In this document: positions 28,456-38,421 of the stretch, piece after piece | How the letters are laid out: every line of letters starts with the position of its first letter | Numbering within the stretch: the first letter of the stretch is position 1 | NCBI RefSeq assembly: GCF_020911885.1 | Contig: NZ_CP087132.1 | Coordinates: forward strand, 1,116,001-1,180,000 | Length of the DNA: 64,000 bases | Direction of reading: 5' to 3' | Source of the DNA: Flavobacterium acetivorans | GTDB lineage: Bacteria; Bacteroidota; Bacteroidia; Flavobacteriales; Flavobacteriaceae | The notes under the pieces: generated by a model | Told to the model about the DNA's origin: nothing | The model's database searches: none | The model's input: only the letters and a program-made list of their open reading frames with translations | Made by a program: the position numbers and the translations under genes

Positions 28456-28998
28456 CTAGAAATAAACCCTTACAAAAGGCATGAATGCGCTGCCGTAAAT
28501 GTCATTTGTATCATTCAATACATTATAACGGGCTCCAATAGTCACATTTCCGGTTCTGTAACCGGCGCCAAGAAACAAGCCAGTATTCCAGTAATCTTGC
28601 GAGTTGTTGCTTGATCCGTCAAGGTTTACATTGACTCTTAGTTCTTCTAATTCTGCCGAAAGTTGAATTTCTTGGATAGGGTTGAATAAAGCAATTAGAC
28701 TTCCTCCGTACAAATGTGAAGCATAATAATTTCGTTGTTTTATATAGGTGTATTGAGCGCCAACTCCTACAGCAACATATTCGTTAAAATTATAAATGGC
28801 ACTAGGAGCCAGAGAAATATCAGTATAGCCGCTACCAAGACTTAGACCAATTCCTCCTCCAAATTGTACATTTCTCCAGAAATCGTTTCCGGAATTTGAA
28901 ATACTTTTTTGTTGTTGTGCCAATAGATTATTTGAAATTAATAAAATAATGGCAGCTGAAATTAATTTTAAAATAGAAAAAAAGGGATTCTTTCTCAT
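28456..28998 (-). CDS. Small outer-membrane beta-barrel-like protein
   Basis: 180 residues with signal peptide ending near LLAQQQ. Alternating glycine/aromatic strands (FGGGIGLSLGSGYTDISLAP, VGVGAQYTYIKQRNYY, LFLGAGYRTGNVTIGARYN) and a C-terminal phenylalanine (FVRVYF) indicate a beta-barrel in the outer membrane. It is divergent to sucA, a placement that can lead to careless naming after 2-oxoglutarate metabolism. Nothing in the protein supports such an enzyme role. Confidence 0.75.
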   Translation of the reverse strand: MRKNPFFSILKLISAAIILLISNNLLAQQQKSISNSGNDFWRNVQFGGGIGLSLGSGYTDISLAPSAIYNFNEYVAVGVGAQYTYIKQRNYYASHLYGGSLIALFNPIQEIQLSAELEELRVNVNLDGSSNNSQDYWNTGLFLGAGYRTGNVTIGARYNVLNDTNDIYGSAFMPFVRVYF

Positions 28999-29070
28999 AA
29001 GTATTTAATTTTTTGAACAATTTAACATTTAAATGTAAATAAAAGTAAATATAAATTTAGGGGATTATTG

Positions 29071-29078
29071 TACTTTTG
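29071..29078 (+). promoter_or_regulatory. Putative -7 box of the sucA promoter
   Basis: TACTTTTG 37 bases upstream of the ATG at 29116; it lies inside the longer reading frame and so supports the internal start. No well-placed TTG partner. Confidence 0.4.
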
Positions 29079-29115
29079 CCAAACTATTTTAACAAAAAGT
29101 ATATTCACTGATATT

Positions 29116-31893
29116 ATGGATAGGTTTTCATTTTTAAACGCAGCACATACCGAGTTTTTTGCACAATTATACGATCAATATTTAGAGAATCCAGATAGCG
29201 TAGAGCCAAGCTGGAGAAGTTTCTTTCAAGGTTTTGACTTTGGAATGGCTACTTATAACGATGAAAACCCAGCAACTTACATTGCAAATGTTGCTGCTGG
29301 AGCTATAGAATGTGCACCTATTTCTGAAAAACTTCAAAAAGAATTTAACGTATTAAAACTGATCGACGGCTATCGTTCTCGTGGTCATTTGTTTACAAAA
29401 ACAAATCCGGTTCGTGATCGTAGAACATCAACGCCTACTTTGGATATCGAGAATTTTGGTCTTTCAAGTTCCGATTTGAATACTGTTTTTGATGCAGCTA
29501 AGATTATAGGTAAAGCACCTTGTTCGCTTTCAGATATTATTAAGCATCTTGATACTATTTACTGTCAGCACATTGGTGTAGAGTATATGTATATCAGGAA
29601 TCCTGGCGTTATTAAATGGATTCAAGATAAGCTAGGTGTAAATGATAATTTGCCTAATTTCTCTAGCGAGGAGAAAAAATCAATTTTAAATAAATTGAAT
29701 GAGGCAGTTTCTTTTGAGAATTTCTTGCATACAAAATACGTAGGTCAAAAACGTTTTTCTCTTGAAGGAGGAGAAACAATTATTCCTGCATTGGACGCTT
29801 TGATCGAAAAAGCAGCCGAAAAAGGAGTGGAACAATTCGTTATGGGAATGGCACATCGTGGTCGTTTGAACGTTTTGGCTAATATTTTTGGTAAATCTAC
29901 TCAGGATATTTTCGGAGAGTTTGATGGTAAAGATTACGATCAGGAATATTTTGACGGAGACGTAAAATACCATTTAGGTTTAACAGCTGATAAAGTAACG
30001 GCTTCAGGTAAAAAAATAAACATTAATTTAGCGCCAAATCCTTCGCATCTAGAAACGGTAGGTGCTGTAATTGAAGGAATTACCAGAGCGAAACAAGATA
30101 AGTATTTCCCGGATGATTTTTCAAAAGTATTGCCAATTGCCGTTCACGGTGATGCTGCAATTGCTGGTCAAGGTATTTTATACGAGATCATTCAAATGGC
30201 ACAGCTTGACGGTTACAAGACAGGAGGTACTATTCATATTGTAATTAATAATCAAGTAGGATTTACTACAAATTATACTGATGCCCGTTCTTCTAAATAT
30301 TGTACAGATGTGGCCAAAGTTACGCTTTCGCCGGTATTGCATGTCAATGCCGATGATGCAGAAGCGGTGGTACATGCTATGGCATTTGCTTTGGATTATA
30401 GAATGGAATTTGGACGCGATGTATTTATTGATTTATTAGGCTATAGAAAATACGGGCATAATGAAGGAGATGAACCTCGTTTTACACAGCCGGTATTGTA
30501 TAAGCTTATTGCAAAACACAAAAATCCTAGAGATATTTATGCAGAGAAATTATTGTCAGAAAGTGTTATAGATGCTACTTATGTCAATGGTTTAGAGGTA
30601 GAATATAAATCGAATTTAGAGATCAATTTGGAAGCTTCACGCAAAAAAGATTTGACCATTATCACTCCATTTATGAAAAATGAATGGAAAGGTTTTGAGC
30701 AGGTTTCTGATGCCCAAATGTTGCAAAAGGTGGATACTTCTTATTCTAAAGAAGGTTTGACTCAGGTGGCAAATGCCGTTTGTAATTTGCCTTCGGATAA
30801 AAAATTTATCAAAAAGACTGAAAAATTAATAAACGACAGAAAAACCATGTTCTTTGAAACCAATCAATTAGATTGGGGAATGGGAGAGCATTTGGCTTAT
30901 GGATCTTTATTACAGGAAGGTTATGATGTTCGAATTTCCGGTCAGGATGTGGAACGTGGGACTTTCTCTCACCGTCATGCTGTGGTTAAGGTAGAAGATT
31001 CGGAAGAAGAAGTAACATTAATAAATAGCTTAGAAGGAGCAAAGGGGAAATTCCATATTTTTAATTCCTTCTTGTCAGAATACGGTGTTTTAGGTTTTGA
31101 TTATGGTTATGCTTTGGCGAATCCTAATACATTGACCATTTGGGAAGCACAGTTTGGGGATTTCTCTAATGGAGCCCAAATTATGATTGACCAATACATC
31201 TCTTGTGGAGAAGACAAATGGAACAACCAAAATGGAATTGTTTTACTATTGCCTCACGGATACGAGGGACAAGGTGCAGAGCACTCTTCGGCTAGAATGG
31301 AAAGATATTTGCAGCTTTGTGCCAGACACAATATGTATGTTGCCGATTGTACAACTCCGGCAAACTTCTTTCACTTGCTAAGAAGACAAATGAAAACTAC
31401 TTTCCGTAAGCCACTTATCGTGTTTACCCCAAAGAGTTTATTGCGTGATCCAAGATGCGTTTCCTCAATAGAAGAATTCACTAGCGGAAGTTTTCAAGAA
31501 ACAATTGATGATACAACAGTAAACAAAGCGGATGTAAAAACTTTGGTTTTCTGTACGGGTAAATTCTATTATGACATCACTGCTGAAAGAGAAAATAACG
31601 GACGCAAAGATGTTGCCGTGGTAAGAATTGAACAATTATTCCCATTACCGGTTGAACAATTAAAAGCAATTATCGCTCAATATCCAAACGCTGATGATTA
31701 TGTTTGGGCGCAAGAGGAACCAAAAAACATGGGAGCATACAGCTACATGTTGATGAATTTTGACTTAGTCAAATGGAGATTAGCTTCGTTAAAAGCCTAT
31801 TCAGCACCGGCTTCAGGAAGTTATACCAGAGCAAAACGCCGTCATGCCGATGCTATCAGAATGGTTTTTGACAAAGATTTATTCAGATGTTAG
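29116..31893 (+). CDS. sucA: 2-oxoglutarate dehydrogenase E1 component
   Basis: 925 residues from the ATG at 29116 (MDRFSFLNAAHTEFFAQLYD); the extra 16 codons upstream lack family resemblance. Thiamine-diphosphate enzyme that decarboxylates 2-oxoglutarate and passes the succinyl group to the E2 lipoyl arm (TCA cycle). Seen: the N-terminal LYDQYLENPDSVEPSWRSFF segment, MGMAHRGRLNVLANI, and the thiamine region HGDAAIAGQG...INNQVGFTT. The EGQGAEHSSARMER segment is in the transketolase-like half. sucB follows after 98 bases. Confidence 0.97.
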   Translation: MDRFSFLNAAHTEFFAQLYDQYLENPDSVEPSWRSFFQGFDFGMATYNDENPATYIANVAAGAIECAPISEKLQKEFNVLKLIDGYRSRGHLFTKTNPVRDRRTSTPTLDIENFGLSSSDLNTVFDAAKIIGKAPCSLSDIIKHLDTIYCQHIGVEYMYIRNPGVIKWIQDKLGVNDNLPNFSSEEKKSILNKLNEAVSFENFLHTKYVGQKRFSLEGGETIIPALDALIEKAAEKGVEQFVMGMAHRGRLNVLANIFGKSTQDIFGEFDGKDYDQEYFDGDVKYHLGLTADKVTASGKKININLAPNPSHLETVGAVIEGITRAKQDKYFPDDFSKVLPIAVHGDAAIAGQGILYEIIQMAQLDGYKTGGTIHIVINNQVGFTTNYTDARSSKYCTDVAKVTLSPVLHVNADDAEAVVHAMAFALDYRMEFGRDVFIDLLGYRKYGHNEGDEPRFTQPVLYKLIAKHKNPRDIYAEKLLSESVIDATYVNGLEVEYKSNLEINLEASRKKDLTIITPFMKNEWKGFEQVSDAQMLQKVDTSYSKEGLTQVANAVCNLPSDKKFIKKTEKLINDRKTMFFETNQLDWGMGEHLAYGSLLQEGYDVRISGQDVERGTFSHRHAVVKVEDSEEEVTLINSLEGAKGKFHIFNSFLSEYGVLGFDYGYALANPNTLTIWEAQFGDFSNGAQIMIDQYISCGEDKWNNQNGIVLLLPHGYEGQGAEHSSARMERYLQLCARHNMYVADCTTPANFFHLLRRQMKTTFRKPLIVFTPKSLLRDPRCVSSIEEFTSGSFQETIDDTTVNKADVKTLVFCTGKFYYDITAERENNGRKDVAVVRIEQLFPLPVEQLKAIIAQYPNADDYVWAQEEPKNMGAYSYMLMNFDLVKWRLASLKAYSAPASGSYTRAKRRHADAIRMVFDKDLFRC

Positions 31894-31991
31894 AAATTGT
31901 TTTGACAGACAGAAATAAAGAACAGAACAAGCAGTAGTTGTTTTTAAAAACAATTCAAAATATAAAATTCATAATTTAAAAATTATACAAG

Positions 31992-33209
31992 ATGATTTTA
32001 GAAATGAAAGTCCCATCACCTGGGGAATCAATAAAAGAAGTTGAAATTGCAACTTGGTTAGTAAAAGACGGAGATTATGTAGAGAAAGACCAAGCAATTG
32101 CTGAGGTTGATTCTGATAAAGCAACATTGGAATTGCCAGCTGAAGCTAGCGGAATTATCACGTTAAAAGCCGAAGAAGGTGACGCAGTAGCGGTAGGGGC
32201 AGTAGTTTGTTTAATTGATACCGCAGCAGCTAAGCCATCAGGTTCAGCAGCAGCTCCGGTGGCAGCAGCAGTTGAAGCTCCAAAAGCAGCACCGGCTCCA
32301 GCTCCAGTTGCAGCTCCAGCAACAACTTATGCTTCAGGGACTCCATCTCCGGCAGCAAGAAAAATATTAGACGAAAAAAATATAACGCCTGCTTCCATTA
32401 CTGGAACAGGAAAAGACGGAAGAATCACTAAAGAAGATGCCGTAAATGCAGTGCCTTCAATGGGAACTCCTACAGGAGGATCTAGAGGAACTGAACGTAC
32501 AAAATTATCAATGTTACGTCGTAAAGTAGCTGAAAGATTAGTTGCGGCCAAAAACGAAACAGCCATGTTGACTACTTTCAACGAAGTAAACATGACGCCA
32601 ATCAACTTGATTCGTAACGAATACAAAGATGCGTTTAAGGCAAAACATGGCGGAGTTGGATTAGGATATATGTCATTCTTTACCAAAGCGGTTACTAGAG
32701 CTTTGCAATTGTATCCTGACGTAAATTCTATGATGGATGGCGATTATAAAGTGGCTTACGATTTCTGCGATATCTCTATCGCTGTTTCAGGACCAAAAGG
32801 ATTAATGGTTCCTGTTGTTCGTAACGCTGAGAATTTGACTTTCCGTGGTGTTGAGGCTGAAATCAAAAGATTAGCTCTTAGAGCACGTGACGGTCAAATC
32901 ACCGTTGACGATATGACAGGTGGTACTTTTACAATTACCAATGGTGGTGTATTTGGATCGATGTTGTCTACGCCAATTATCAACCCTCCTCAGTCTGGAA
33001 TTTTGGGAATGCACAACATTATCGAGCGTCCGATTGCCGTAAACGGAAAAGTGGAAATTCACCCAATGATGTATGTGGCACTTTCTTATGACCACAGAAT
33101 TATCGATGGTCGTGAGTCAGTTGGTTTCTTGGTGGCTGTTAAAGAAGCTTTAGAAAATCCAATGGAATTGTTGATGGATAACAATCCTAAAAAAGCATTA
33201 GAATTGTAA
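31992..33209 (+). CDS. sucB: 2-oxoglutarate dehydrogenase E2 (dihydrolipoyl succinyltransferase)
   Basis: 405 residues. Domains: N-terminal lipoyl domain with the lipoylated Lys in [13 protein letters not shown] (residues about 40-52); an alanine/proline-rich flexible linker (residues about 80-115); the E3-binding domain ([13 protein letters not shown]...[14 protein letters not shown]); and the catalytic core ending with [16 protein letters not shown], which holds the active-site His and Asp. It forms the core of the complex with SucA. Terminator follows. Confidence 0.97.
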   Translation: MILEMKVPSPGESIKEVEIATWLVKDGDYVEKDQAIAEVDSDKATLELPAEASGIITLKAEEGDAVAVGAVVCLIDTAAAKPSGSAAAPVAAAVEAPKAAPAPAPVAAPATTYASGTPSPAARKILDEKNITPASITGTGKDGRITKEDAVNAVPSMGTPTGGSRGTERTKLSMLRRKVAERLVAAKNETAMLTTFNEVNMTPINLIRNEYKDAFKAKHGGVGLGYMSFFTKAVTRALQLYPDVNSMMDGDYKVAYDFCDISIAVSGPKGLMVPVVRNAENLTFRGVEAEIKRLALRARDGQITVDDMTGGTFTITNGGVFGSMLSTPIINPPQSGILGMHNIIERPIAVNGKVEIHPMMYVALSYDHRIIDGRESVGFLVAVKEALENPMELLMDNNPKKALEL

Positions 33210-33228
33210 AATTCATTTCTAATCATAA

Positions 33229-33267
33229 GAAAATCCCATTTGACAGCAAGTGTTAAATGGGATTTTT
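33229..33267 (+). terminator. Terminator after sucB
   Basis: Stem AAAATCCCATTT (about 33230-33241) pairs with AAATGGGATTTT (33255-33266) across a 13-base loop, then T residues. It may also serve the minus-strand protease gene ending at 33267. Confidence 0.85.
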
Positions 33268-33707
33268 TATTGTAATAAATAGAGATAGTGATTGTAATAA
33301 TCTACAATAGCTTTTCCTTTCATTAGAACATCAGCTCCTATAATACCATGTACGGGTTTTGCCTTGTATTGTTGTAGTGCTTCGTTAACATGTGATAAAT
33401 CAAAAATAACTAAATCAAAGTCGCTGCTTTTCCAAGATCCCAATTGCAAGTGGTTGTTTAATGCGGTCTGGGTATGCATTCCCGTCGCTCCCGCTCCCGA
33501 AGCCTTGGTTTTAGAATCGATGGCATTTAGTTGAAATAATTCGACAGAATCGAAACCAATACAACTATTCGAAGCACCAGTATCTAAGATGAAATTCCCT
33601 TTGACACCGTTGATTTTGGCCTTTATCAATAGGTGTTGAGTCTTGGTTAATTTGAATTTTATCTTTTTGTATTTTTCTTTTTTAAGAATTTCGTGTAGGT
33701 TTTTCAT
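33267..33707 (-). CDS. Retropepsin-like aspartyl protease domain protein
   Basis: 146 residues. A single clan-AA aspartic protease domain with the catalytic motif FILDTGASNSCIGF near residues 39-52 and the hydrophobic-hydrophobic-Gly partner VHGIIGADVL near the end. Retropepsins of this length act as homodimers. No signal peptide, so cytoplasmic unless anchored by partners. Substrate unknown. Convergent with sucB. Confidence 0.82.
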   Translation of the reverse strand: MKNLHEILKKEKYKKIKFKLTKTQHLLIKAKINGVKGNFILDTGASNSCIGFDSVELFQLNAIDSKTKASGAGATGMHTQTALNNHLQLGSWKSSDFDLVIFDLSHVNEALQQYKAKPVHGIIGADVLMKGKAIVDYYNHYLYLLQ

Positions 33708-33802
33708 AAATCAAATAATGATATTCAAATGTAATCTAAAAAGAGAATAATCTGAAAATTCACCAATCAAAATAGTAACTTTGTAGGTTTCAAATTAGAC
33801 AA

Positions 33803-34570
33803 ATGATAATTACCGATACTCATACCCATTTATATAGTGAAGAATTTAATCAGGACCGAAACGAAATGATGCAACGCGCCCTAGATGGCGGTGTTTCAAG
33901 GTTCTTTATTCCTGCAATAGATTCCAGTTGTACTGCAAGCATGTATGATTTGGAGAAAAAATATCCTGAAAATGTCTTCCTGATGATGGGTTTACATCCC
34001 ACTTATGTCAAAGATAATTATTTGAATGAGTTAAAGCATGTTGAAGAGGAATTGGCTAAGCGGAAATTCTACGCCATCGGAGAAATTGGGATTGATCTGT
34101 ATTGGGACAAAACCCATTTAAAGGAACAACAAATCGCTTTTAGAAGACAAATCCAATTGGCAAAAAAATATAAATTACCTATTGTAATTCATTGTCGCGA
34201 AGCTTTCGATGAAATATTCGAAATTTTAGAAGAAGAAAAAGGAACGGATTTATTTGGAATTTTTCATTGTTTCACCGGAACCCACGAACAGGCTTTACAG
34301 GCCATATCCTATAATATGAAATTGGGAATTGGCGGTGTTGTGACTTTCAAAAACGGGAAAATAGACCAGTTTTTGAATCAAATTGATTTGAGTCACATTG
34401 TTTTAGAAACGGATTCTCCTTATCTGGCTCCGATTCCTTTTCGAGGAAAGAGAAATGAAAGCAGCTATCTGATAAATGTTGTAGAGAAATTAGCTCATAT
34501 TTATGGTCTTTCTACAGAAGAAATCGCAACTATAACAACTGAAAATTCTAAGATAATTTTCGGGATTTAA
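33803..34570 (+). CDS. TatD-family metal-dependent hydrolase
   Basis: 255 residues, amidohydrolase-type barrel of the TatD/YcfH DNase group. Metal-binding residues are visible: DTHTHLYSEEF at the N terminus, GEIGIDLYWD with the bridging Glu, VIHCREAFDE, FHCFTGTHEQA and ETDSPYLAP. Likely 3'-5' DNA exonuclease or deoxyribonuclease; the exact role in the cell is uncertain. Length is standard. Confidence 0.93.
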   Translation: MIITDTHTHLYSEEFNQDRNEMMQRALDGGVSRFFIPAIDSSCTASMYDLEKKYPENVFLMMGLHPTYVKDNYLNELKHVEEELAKRKFYAIGEIGIDLYWDKTHLKEQQIAFRRQIQLAKKYKLPIVIHCREAFDEIFEILEEEKGTDLFGIFHCFTGTHEQALQAISYNMKLGIGGVVTFKNGKIDQFLNQIDLSHIVLETDSPYLAPIPFRGKRNESSYLINVVEKLAHIYGLSTEEIATITTENSKIIFGI

Positions 34571-34630
34571 AGTAGAATTCACAAAAAATTGATATTTTTT
34601 TTGTTCATTTGCCCACCTAAAATAACCAAA

Positions 34631-35767
34631 ATGCAAAAATTTGACGCTATTCGGCCATTTTATGATTCCGAAATTAATAATGCTATTCTCAATGTGATCG
34701 ATCATCCGATGATGAAAGCATTGATGAATTTTACTTTCCCTGATGTGGCTGATGAAGTTTGGAAAGAGCAACTAAGAAAAACGCATTCCATTCGCGATTT
34801 CCAATGTAATTTTATCTACAATACAATACAAAATGTCCTTCAAAGAAGTTCTGATGGTTTGTCGACTTCTGGTTTTGAAAAGCTAGAAAAGAACCAGTCT
34901 TATTTATTTATATCCAATCATAGAGATATTGTTTTGGATACGACTTTGCTCAATGTTGCCCTATTTGAACATGGCTTAGTAATGACGGCGTCGGCAATTG
35001 GAGATAATTTGGTTAAGAAAGATTTCCTGAATGTCTTAGCCAAAATGAATCGTAATTTTTTAGTGCAACGCGGTTTAACACCACGTGAGATGTTGCAAAG
35101 TTCTAAAACTTTATCAGAATATATTGGTCATTTATTGCAACATGAAAACAGATCCGTTTGGATTGCGCAACGTGAAGGAAGAACCAAAGACGGTAATGAT
35201 GCCACCAATCCGGGAGTTTTAAAAATGCTGGCAATGGGTTCTGATGAAGAAAATCTGATGGATTATTTCAGAAAGATAAAGGTGGTTCCTGTTTCTATTT
35301 CGTATGAATATGATCCGACTGATGTTTTAAAAATTCCGCAATTATTGGCTGAAGCTAATAATGAGGTGTATATCAAAGAGAAAAATGAGGATTTCATGAC
35401 GCTTCTCAGTGGTGTTATGGGACAAAAGAAGAGAATTCACATCCATATAGGAGATGTTCTTGATAAAGAAATTGATGTTATCAAAGAAGAATTTGATAAT
35501 TCAAACAAGCAAATACAAGGTTTGGCGCAATTGATTGATGATTCTATATTGAGCAATTACAAGTTGTGGCCTACAAACTATATTGCGTATGATATTTTGA
35601 ATAAAACCGATGCTCATGCTTCTTTCTATACGGCAAACGAGAAATCGCTTTTTGAACGCAGATTAGATATGCGAATTGATGCCGAAAATCCTATTGCACT
35701 GCAAGGTTTATTAGATATGTATGCTAATCCGGTTGTGAATAAATTGAAGTATGTAGATGAACTCTAA
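34631..35767 (+). CDS. Phospholipid/glycerol acyltransferase domain protein
   Basis: 378 residues from the ATG at 34631 (MQKFDAIRPFYDSEINNAI). PlsC-like acyltransferase: the SNHRDIVLD segment near residue 95 gives the catalytic His/Asp, followed by a substrate-binding block with REGRTKDG. Typical Bacteroidota family of about 380 residues annotated as 1-acyl-glycerol-3-phosphate acyltransferase. No obvious transmembrane helix. Its 3' end overlaps the asparaginase gene by 11 bases, suggesting coupled translation. Confidence 0.82.
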   Translation: MQKFDAIRPFYDSEINNAILNVIDHPMMKALMNFTFPDVADEVWKEQLRKTHSIRDFQCNFIYNTIQNVLQRSSDGLSTSGFEKLEKNQSYLFISNHRDIVLDTTLLNVALFEHGLVMTASAIGDNLVKKDFLNVLAKMNRNFLVQRGLTPREMLQSSKTLSEYIGHLLQHENRSVWIAQREGRTKDGNDATNPGVLKMLAMGSDEENLMDYFRKIKVVPVSISYEYDPTDVLKIPQLLAEANNEVYIKEKNEDFMTLLSGVMGQKKRIHIHIGDVLDKEIDVIKEEFDNSNKQIQGLAQLIDDSILSNYKLWPTNYIAYDILNKTDAHASFYTANEKSLFERRLDMRIDAENPIALQGLLDMYANPVVNKLKYVDEL

Positions 35768-36785
35768 AGCTAAAATACTTTTAATATATACAGGAGGAAC
35801 CATCGGGATGCGCAAGGATTTTGATACGGGAGCTCTAAAGGCATTTAATTTTAGTAAATTATTGCAGCGAATTCCTGAATTGAAACAATTGGACTGTGAT
35901 ATAGAAACGTTTTCATTCAAAAAGCCTATTGATTCCTCTAATATGAATCCCGAAAAATGGGGTGAGATCGCTACTGTTATTGAGGCCAATTATTCAAAAT
36001 TCGATGGTTTTGTTGTGCTTCATGGATCAGACACGATGTCTTATTCGGCTTCGGCAATGAGTTTTATGCTTGAGAATTTGGCCAAACCGGTCATCTTTAC
36101 GGGTTCACAATTGCCAATAGGGGATTTGCGTACAGATGCCAAAGAAAATTTGATTACCGCTATTCAAATTGCTTCATTGCAAAATAACGGGAAACCAGTT
36201 ATCAGTGAGGTTTGTCTTTATTTTGAATACAAATTATATCGAGGCAATAGGACAACCAAGATTAATGCAGAACATTTTAAAGCTTTTACTTCACCAAATT
36301 ATCCCGCTTTGATGGAATCCGGGGTGCATTTAAAAATGAGATCTGAATTGTTTTTGACTAAAAATGACGACAAGGAATTGTTGGTTCATAAACAATTGGA
36401 CAACAATGTGGTTATTGTTAAAATGTTTCCAGGAATGAGCGAAGTGGTTTTGTCGGCTATTTTTGATATTCCAAATCTAAAGGGAATAGTACTTGAAACC
36501 TATGGATCTGGAAATGCCCCTTCCGAAGATTGGTTTTTGAATTTATTGGTGAAAGCCATAAATAAAGGATTGCATGTGGTTAACGTGACTCAATGTTCCG
36601 GCGGAAGTGTCAATATGGGTCAATATGAAACCAGTACTTCTATGAAAGAAATTGGCGTGATATCCGGAAAAGACATCACAACAGAGGCGGCAATTACAAA
36701 ATTGATGTATTTGTTGAGTCAAAATATTCCTCAAAATGAGTTTAAAACCGTGTTTGAAACCCCTTTACGTGGAGAAATAATATAA
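35757..36785 (+). CDS. ansA: Type I L-asparaginase
   Basis: 342 residues, cytoplasmic type I asparaginase converting asparagine to aspartate and ammonia. Two catalytic threonines lie in IYTGGTIGMRKD (residues 8-19) and VVLHGSDTMSYSASAMSF. There is no signal peptide, as expected for type I. It overlaps the acyltransferase by 11 bases. The next gene is the tRNA, 55 bases on. Confidence 0.94.
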   Translation: MNSKAKILLIYTGGTIGMRKDFDTGALKAFNFSKLLQRIPELKQLDCDIETFSFKKPIDSSNMNPEKWGEIATVIEANYSKFDGFVVLHGSDTMSYSASAMSFMLENLAKPVIFTGSQLPIGDLRTDAKENLITAIQIASLQNNGKPVISEVCLYFEYKLYRGNRTTKINAEHFKAFTSPNYPALMESGVHLKMRSELFLTKNDDKELLVHKQLDNNVVIVKMFPGMSEVVLSAIFDIPNLKGIVLETYGSGNAPSEDWFLNLLVKAINKGLHVVNVTQCSGGSVNMGQYETSTSMKEIGVISGKDITTEAAITKLMYLLSQNIPQNEFKTVFETPLRGEII

Positions 36786-36840
36786 TATTGCTTTTTGCTT
36801 TTGTAAGTCATTTTTTTTTGTGTTATTTGCAAACCAAAAT

Positions 36841-36927
36841 AGAGAGGTGTCCGAGTGGTTGAAGGAGCTAGCCTGGAAAGCTAGTATGTGGGTAACTGCA
36901 TCGAGGGTTCGAATCCCTTCCTCTCTG
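36841..36927 (+). tRNA. tRNA-Ser (anticodon GGA)
   Basis: 87 bases. Acceptor stem AGAGAGG pairs with CCTCTCT, discriminator G. Anticodon stem CTAGC/GCTAG encloses CTGGAAA, so the anticodon is GGA (reads UCC/UCU). A long variable arm, as in class II tRNAs, precedes the T loop GGGTTCGAATCCC. CCA is not encoded, as usual in this phylum. Its 3' end is the integration site of the island. Confidence 0.96.
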
Positions 36928-36928
36928 C
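36912..36928 (+). other. Left attachment site of the genomic island
   Basis: AATCCCTTCCTCTCTGC, the last part of the T arm, the acceptor strand and one further base of tRNA-Ser. An identical 17-mer lies at 63451-63467. The tRNA remains whole, with the element on its 3' side. Confidence 0.88.
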
Positions 36929-36948
36929 GAATGAAATTTCAAAATGAA

Positions 36949-36990
36949 TCAAAACCCTTTAAATCCCAGTGTTTAAAGGGTTTTTTGATT
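36949..36990 (+). terminator. Hairpin terminator behind tRNA-Ser
   Basis: AAAACCCTTTAAA (36951-36963) pairs with TTTAAAGGGTTTT (36972-36984), followed by T residues. It lies inside the island's left end. Confidence 0.8.
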
Positions 36991-37029
36991 TAAGCAATTA
37001 TCCAATTTATTCGTTTTTTCTCATAATGT

Positions 37030-37075
37030 AGGTGCACTTTGAGGTGCACCTTGAAAAAGAGAAGTTCAGGTGCAC
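37030..37075 (+). repeat. AGGTGCAC arm-type sites, left end
   Basis: Three copies of AGGTGCAC at 37030-37037, 37042-37049 and 37068-37075. The first pair has a 12-bp period with spacer TTTG. The pair AGGTGCAC-N4-AGGTGCAC recurs at 63375-63394 near the other end. Position between att site and integrase fits arm-binding sites for the recombinase's N-terminal domain. Confidence 0.6.
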
Positions 37076-37163
37076 CTTTTTTATGAGGCAGTCTGAAAAA
37101 TGAACATCTTGTCTTGTGTTGACAATTAAAGTAAATTAATTATCAACTTAAAAGCTTACCAAG

Positions 37164-38402
37164 ATGAAAACTACAATCATTGTACTCTTCTACCTTAGAA
37201 GATCAAAAGTCAATGCTCAAGGGCGAATGCCAATTTTCCAACGAATAACTGTAGACGGTCGACGTTTTGACATCAGTACCGGACATTATGTTGAAGAATC
37301 GAAATGGTCGGTAAATTCGAGCAGAATGAAAGGCAACTCAGAAGAGACCCGAACAATAAACAGCCAGCTCGAAATGATGAGAGCGAAGGTTTACGAAACC
37401 GAGAAACGTCTTTTTATGAGGGAATCTGAAATCAACTTTGAAACATTCAAAAACGAATACCAAGGCAAAAAAGAACGATCTCGTCTTCTGATTCCAATTT
37501 TTGAAGAGCACAACCGAAAAATAAAAGAACTAATCGGACTGGAATATGCTGCCGGAACATTAGAACGTTATGAAACCTCTTTGAAGCATACCCAGGATTT
37601 TTTGAATTGGAAATACAAGCTCAGTGATATCAGCATCGATAAAATCGACCATGCCTTTATCATGGAATACGAATTCTATCTGCGTAGCGAACGAAAATGT
37701 GCCAACAATACCGCGGTCAAATACATCAAGAACTTCCACAAGATTATCAATCAATGTTTGGCCAACGGTTGGCTCAACAAAGATCCTTTTGTCAATTACA
37801 AAAGCAAGGTCAAAGAAGTCGTTCGGGAATTTTTGAGCGAGGACGAAATAGAGGAGATGATCAAAAAAGAGTTTGTGTCCGAGCGCTTGGATTTGGTCCG
37901 TGATATATTTGTTTTCAGCTGCTTTACCGGTCTAGCCTATATTGACGTGAAGCAACTCACCAAAAACAATATCAGTCTGGGAATCGATGGCGACAACTGG
38001 ATTTTTAAAAACCGCCAAAAGACCGACACAACTTCAAAAATCCCACTATTGCCAACAGCGCAGCTGATAATCGATAAATATGCCAATGATCCCGTCTGTA
38101 AAAACGAGAACCGACTGCTTCCGATTCTGAGCAATCAAAAGATGAATGCCTACCTTAAAGAAATCGCCGATGTTTGCGGAATCAAAAAAGAATTGACCTT
38201 CCACATTGCCCGGCATACTTTTGCCACTACCGTGACGCTCTCCAATGGCGTGCCACTGGAAACTGTGAGTAAAATGTTGGGACATACAAACCTGAAAACA
38301 ACCCAGCATTACGCCAAAATCCTTGACAAAAAAATCAGCGATGATATGATGATTTTGAAATCAAAACTCAAAGCTCCATTCAACAAAAAAACCGCATCTT
38401 AA
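37164..38402 (+). CDS. Tyrosine recombinase (island integrase, IntDOT-like)
   Basis: 412 residues. N-terminal arm-binding domain (about 1-90), SAM-like core-binding domain (about 105-205), catalytic domain to the end. Catalytic residues seen: H347xxR350 (HIAR), H374 (LGHTNL) and nucleophile Y383 (QHYAK). The position of the first conserved Arg is Ala258 (CFTGLAYIDV), as in IntDOT-type enzymes, which are known to lack that arginine. It directs integration into tRNA-Ser. A hairpin terminator follows at 38422-38448. Confidence 0.92.
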   Translation: MKTTIIVLFYLRRSKVNAQGRMPIFQRITVDGRRFDISTGHYVEESKWSVNSSRMKGNSEETRTINSQLEMMRAKVYETEKRLFMRESEINFETFKNEYQGKKERSRLLIPIFEEHNRKIKELIGLEYAAGTLERYETSLKHTQDFLNWKYKLSDISIDKIDHAFIMEYEFYLRSERKCANNTAVKYIKNFHKIINQCLANGWLNKDPFVNYKSKVKEVVREFLSEDEIEEMIKKEFVSERLDLVRDIFVFSCFTGLAYIDVKQLTKNNISLGIDGDNWIFKNRQKTDTTSKIPLLPTAQLIIDKYANDPVCKNENRLLPILSNQKMNAYLKEIADVCGIKKELTFHIARHTFATTVTLSNGVPLETVSKMLGHTNLKTTQHYAKILDKKISDDMMILKSKLKAPFNKKTAS

Positions 38403-38421
38403 GCAAAATCAATTCTCTTCC

